Origin: Devosia yakushimensis
Lineage (GTDB): Bacteria > Pseudomonadota > Alphaproteobacteria > Rhizobiales > Devosiaceae
Assembly: GCF_030159855.1 (NCBI RefSeq)
Contig: NZ_BSNG01000001.1
Coordinates: forward strand, 2,356,001 to 2,420,000
Direction of reading: 5' to 3'
Length of the DNA: 64,000 bases
The position numbers and the translations under genes were made by a program. The notes beneath the pieces were generated by a model. The model saw only the letters and a program-made list of their open reading frames with translations. It was not told the DNA's origin and made no database searches. Shown here piece after piece: positions 61,323-64,000 of this stretch. Every line of letters starts with the position of its first letter. Position 1 is the first letter of the stretch.

Positions 61323-61645
61323 TCTGCCCTTACCGACGCACCAGAAATGGCTGCGCTGCCAATAATATGTCGCAAAATTGCCATTTCGCTAGTCTTGCCG
61401 GCCGGGCGGTTATCGAGTTTTGCCGCGACTGACGCAGAAGTGCCACGTCTGGCTTGCGCCAAGATTGCGACAAATGCCCCGGTCCGGCCGATGCCTGTTC
61501 TGGCTGTGCGCACGGCAAGTGCGGTATCCGCGACAGTCCAAAAAGTCAGCGACATCGAGTGCATAGGCGGGCAAAAGCCCGATTATTCTTGGCGGCGCGG
61601 GCTAGGACGGCTAACATGTTAGTATTGCTTATCTAGGAGGAATGC
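61323..61645. other. Gene-free gap between divergent mlaE and uxuA
   Basis: 323 bases without a credible gene; both operons must start here. The only clear signal is the dyad near the uxuA start (61611-61622). ORFs through the gap lack ribosome sites and family features. Confidence 0.7.
61611..61622. promoter_or_regulatory. Palindromic operator before uxuA
   Basis: CTAACATGTTAG is a perfect 12-base dyad centred 29 bases before the uxuA start, just upstream of its ribosome site. Size and symmetry fit GntR/FadR-type operators that often control uronate genes. No regulator gene is adjacent; the assignment is inference. Confidence 0.55.
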
Positions 61646-62827
61646 GTGCTTCAGTCTTGGCGGTGGTTTGGACCTAATGACCCGGTGACGCTCGATCAGG
61701 TGCGGCAGGCGGGGGCGAGCGGCATCGTCACGGCTCTGCATCACATTTACGATGGCCGGGCCTGGACGCCTGCCGATATTGCCGAACGCAAGGCCGTGGT
61801 GGAAGCAGCAGGGCTGGTCTGGTCGGTCTGCGAATCGATTCCGATCCACACCTCGATCAAGCTGCGCCGGGGGCCGTATCGCGACTATATCGACAATTGG
61901 AAGGTGAGCCTGGCCAATCTCGGGCGCGCCGGAGTGCCGGTGGTCTGCTACAATTTCATGCCGGTGGTGGACTGGACGCGCACTGACCTGCGCTATGTCA
62001 TGCCCACCACGGGGCTGGCGCTGCGTTTCGACATGGCCGAGTTCGTCGCCTATGACGCCTTCGTGCTGAAGCGCGCCGGGGCCGAGGGCGATTATGCGCC
62101 CGAGCTGCTGGCGGCGGCGCAGGCCAAGCTGGCCGGAATGAGCGAGAGCGCCATTGCGACGCTCGAGACCAATATCATTGCCGGCCTGCCGGGCGGCGAG
62201 GACAGCTATGACCGCGAGGGCATCCGCCGGAGGATTGCTGAATTCGACGATGTCAGCGCCGATGACATGCGGTCCAACCTCGTGGAATTCCTCAAGGAAG
62301 TCGTGCCGGTGGCGGAGGAGGAAGGCGTGCGGCTGGGCATTCACCCCGATGATCCGCCGTTTTCGCTGTTCGGGCTGCCGCGCGTGGTTTCGACGGCAGC
62401 GGATATGCGCTCGGTGCTGGGGGCGGTGGATAGCACTGCCAATGGGCTATCGTTCTGTGCGGGATCGCTGGGATCGCGGGCCGATAATGACGTGGTGGGC
62501 ATGGCGCGCGAATTCGCCAGCCGGATCAATTTCGTGCATTTGCGCAATGTCAGCGTCGAGCCGGACCGCTCGTTCAACGAGGCCGAGCATCTGGGCGGCG
62601 ATGTCAACATGGTCGATATGATCAGCATTTTGCGGGCCGAGGAGCGGCGGCGGGAGGCGAGCGGACGGGCCGATACGGTTATTCCGATGCGGCCCGACCA
62701 TGGGCATCTGCTGGCCGACGACATCCACAAGAAGACCAATCCGGGCTATTCGCTGATCGGTCGGCTCAAGGGGCTGGCGGAACTGCGCGGGATTATTACG
62801 GCGGTGGATCAGCTGCAGGGGGCGTGA
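61646..62827 (+). CDS. uxuA: D-mannonate dehydratase
   Basis: A 393-residue enzyme that dehydrates D-mannonate to 2-keto-3-deoxygluconate in glucuronate catabolism. The N-terminus (LQSWRWFGPNDPVTLDQVRQAGASGIVTALHHI) matches UxuA closely. Later motifs include GIHPDDPPFSLFGLPRVVST, FCAGSLGSRADNDV, INFVHLRNV and RPDHGHLLADDI. It uses a GTG start at 61646 with GGAGG five bases before; the nearby ATG 61642 is in another frame. It converges with the ABC ATPase genes. Other uronate genes are not in the window. Confidence 0.94.
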   Translation: MLQSWRWFGPNDPVTLDQVRQAGASGIVTALHHIYDGRAWTPADIAERKAVVEAAGLVWSVCESIPIHTSIKLRRGPYRDYIDNWKVSLANLGRAGVPVVCYNFMPVVDWTRTDLRYVMPTTGLALRFDMAEFVAYDAFVLKRAGAEGDYAPELLAAAQAKLAGMSESAIATLETNIIAGLPGGEDSYDREGIRRRIAEFDDVSADDMRSNLVEFLKEVVPVAEEEGVRLGIHPDDPPFSLFGLPRVVSTAADMRSVLGAVDSTANGLSFCAGSLGSRADNDVVGMAREFASRINFVHLRNVSVEPDRSFNEAEHLGGDVNMVDMISILRAEERRREASGRADTVIPMRPDHGHLLADDIHKKTNPGYSLIGRLKGLAELRGIITAVDQLQGA

Positions 62828-62838
62828 GGGCCGCGATC

Positions 62839-62971
62839 CGGTTCCCTCCCCCTTGAGGGGAGGGCTAGGGTGGGGGTGTCGCGGCCTCCATGAAACTCTA
62901 TGCTGGTGGATGGCTCGACACCCCCACCCTCAATCCCTCCCCTCAAGGGGGAGGGAAGCAGATCGGGGCTC
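62839..62971. repeat. Inverted-repeat element, family B, copy 3
   Basis: Arms at about 62839-62880 and 62917-62960 are inverted copies with CCCCCTTGAGGGG-type inner palindromes and GGTGGGGGTGTCG shoulders, like the element at 10990-11124. It fills the gap between convergent uxuA and the ABC ATPase gene. Confidence 0.85.
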
Positions 62972-62998
62972 TTGATCTGAGGAGGATGTGGCCGAAGA

Positions 62999-63850
62999 CT
63001 ACACGCCCTCGACCAACGCTCGTCTCTGCCGGATCGCTGCAGCGGCCGTTTTTGGGTCTGGCGGCAGCACGGCGTTTTTCAGCGCGATGGAATAGGGATG
63101 TGTCGGGTTATCCAGCACGGCCCGGGCGTTGCCGGCTTCGATGACTTCGCCTTTTTGCATGATGATGACGCGGTCGGAGATGTAATAGGCCGTCGCCAGG
63201 TCATGGGTGATGTAGATGATCGACACCTTCAGATCGTCGCGGAGGGCGCGGAAGAGGTTGACGATGGACATGCGCAGGCTGGCGTCGACCATGGAGACGG
63301 GTTCGTCGGCGACGATCAGTTTGGGGGATGGGATCAGGGCGCGGGCGACGGCGACGCGTTGGAGTTGGCCGCCGGAGAGTTCGTGGGAGAAGCGGCCCTT
63401 GAGTTCGGCAAGGGACAGGCCGACGCGTTGCAGGGCTTCGTCGGCTTTGATCTCCTGTTGCGCCCTGGTGTCGGCGCCGGTGAAGCGGCGGGCGGTGGCG
63501 TAGAGATAGGTATCGACATGGGTGAGCGGGTTGAACGCCTCGAAGGGGTTCTGGAACACCGGCTGCACCCGCGTCATGAAGGCCTCGCGCTGGGCGCGGG
63601 TGCGGATGGTGCCGATATCGGTGCCGTCGAAGACCAGGCGCCCGCCATCGGGCACTTCATTGCCCAGGATCATCTTGGCCATGGTGGATTTGCCGCTGCC
63701 GGATTCGCCGACAATGGCGAAGATTTCCGGCGTGTCACTGGCCAGCGAGAAGCTGACATCGTTGACGGCGGTGATGGACTGGCGGGAGAAGAGGCCGCCT
63801 ACGCCATAGCGCTTGGTGACGTGGTCGAGTTCGAGCAGGTTGTGGCTCAT
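62999..63850 (-). CDS. Peptide-type ABC importer ATPase (OppF/DppF-like)
   Basis: A 283-residue ATPase with Walker A GESGSGKST, the Q-loop QPVFQNPFEAFNPLTHVDT, signature LSGGQLQR, Walker B LIVADEPVSMVDASLRMSIV and H-loop YITHDLATAYYISD. The C-terminal extension is short and lacks the cysteine motif. The start overlaps the stop of the upstream ATPase gene as ATGA. It is the last gene of a second peptide- or oligosaccharide-type importer that continues beyond the right edge. Confidence 0.9.
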   Translation of the reverse strand: MSHNLLELDHVTKRYGVGGLFSRQSITAVNDVSFSLASDTPEIFAIVGESGSGKSTMAKMILGNEVPDGGRLVFDGTDIGTIRTRAQREAFMTRVQPVFQNPFEAFNPLTHVDTYLYATARRFTGADTRAQQEIKADEALQRVGLSLAELKGRFSHELSGGQLQRVAVARALIPSPKLIVADEPVSMVDASLRMSIVNLFRALRDDLKVSIIYITHDLATAYYISDRVIIMQKGEVIEAGNARAVLDNPTHPYSIALKNAVLPPDPKTAAAAIRQRRALVEGV

Positions 63851-64000
63851 TGCACCGATATCTCCCCGGCCCGGAAACAGGCGACGCGGCCGCCAGTGGT
63901 GCTGGGCAGCATTTGCGGCACCTCCTTGGAACAGCGATCGATGGCGATGGGGCAGCGCGGATGGAAGCGGCAGCCAGATGGTGGATTGGCGAGGCTGGGC
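63847..64000 (-). CDS. Peptide-type ABC importer ATPase (OppD/DppD-like), C-terminal end only
   Basis: Only the last 50 or so codons are in the window. They read NPPSGCRFHPRCPIAIDRC and later GRVACFRAGE, the cysteine-containing C-terminal oligopeptide-transport motif of OppD/DppD ATPases. The stop (63847-63849) overlaps the start of the next ATPase gene. The N-terminal ATPase core lies beyond the right edge. Confidence 0.85.
   Translation of the reverse strand, partial: PSLANPPSGCRFHPRCPIAIDRCSKEVPQMLPSTTGGRVACFRAGEISVQ

Noticed and set aside
1..64000. tRNA, rRNA, insertion sequence or prophage genes
   Set aside because: No cloverleaf-like tRNA, rRNA segment, transposase, integrase or phage structural gene was recognised by eye; a dedicated scan could still find a missed tRNA.

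Overview
The window looks like a chromosomal segment of a free-living alphaproteobacterium of the order Hyphomicrobiales, most likely Devosia or a close relative. This is inferred from high GC, tightly packed operons with ATGA overlaps, an FnrN-type regulator, the aerobic cob pathway, osmoregulated periplasmic glucan genes, many ABC importers and GC-rich palindromic intergenic repeats. I saw no rRNA, tRNA, CRISPR array, insertion sequence or phage gene. Apart from repeats and control sites the sequence is ordinary dense coding DNA.

Layout. 1-6.7 kb: cytochrome bd oxidase (cydB, cut by the window edge, and cydA) divergent from cydDC, with a perfect anaerobox between them and an FnrN-type Fe-S regulator just beyond. 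6.9-10.5 kb: copper detoxification (copA-cueR-copZ, then a DUF305 protein) behind a textbook CueR promoter. 10.6-12 kb: two ArsR-type regulators, one paired with an AHSA1/SRPBCC protein. 12.1-18.7 kb: aerobic cobalamin genes cobF, cobGHIJL and cobM, with no cobK in the run and with repeat elements separating the three blocks. 18.8-23.6 kb: periplasmic glucan genes opgG/D, a 45-codon ORF, opgH and opgC. 24-26.8 kb: a RidA protein behind three identical-class operators, an ABC exporter and a small Cys-containing protein. 26.9-30 kb: a ProXWV-type osmolyte importer with a dyad in its promoter spacer. 30-31 kb: a repeat-rich gene-free stretch. 31-39.9 kb: a sugar-type ABC importer operon with a DHDPS-family enzyme, an aldo-keto reductase and a sorbosone-dehydrogenase-like protein, divergent from an AraC regulator. 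39.9-41 kb: lrgAB-like membrane genes. 41.2-51.2 kb: a peptide-type ABC importer operon that also encodes an M24-fold protein lacking metal ligands, an aspartoacylase-family deacylase and an amidohydrolase, headed by a GntR regulator. 51.4-53.6 kb: an aldo-keto reductase and a DUF885-like metallopeptidase read divergently. 53.6-57.4 kb: a three-gene operon of N-formylglutamate amidohydrolase, DUF1704 metallopeptidase and ATP-grasp ligase. 57.5-61.3 kb: a Mla-type lipid transport operon. 61.6-64 kb: mannonate dehydratase uxuA and the edge of another peptide-type ABC system.

How it works together. The first 10 kb combine low-oxygen respiration with copper handling. The middle combines cofactor synthesis, envelope glucans and osmolyte uptake. 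The second half is mostly nutrient scavenging: each importer is encoded with its own catabolic enzymes and usually a local regulator.

The most unusual items are: the DUF1704 plus ATP-grasp plus amidohydrolase operon, which pairs a carboxypeptidase-type fold with a ligase fold; the import operon with a metal-less M24 enzyme and a deacylase, which resembles the logic of ectoine degradation without clearly being it; a family of about 125-bp inverted-repeat elements with a conserved loop, present four times and once flipped; and several sharp operator clusters for which no regulator is obvious.
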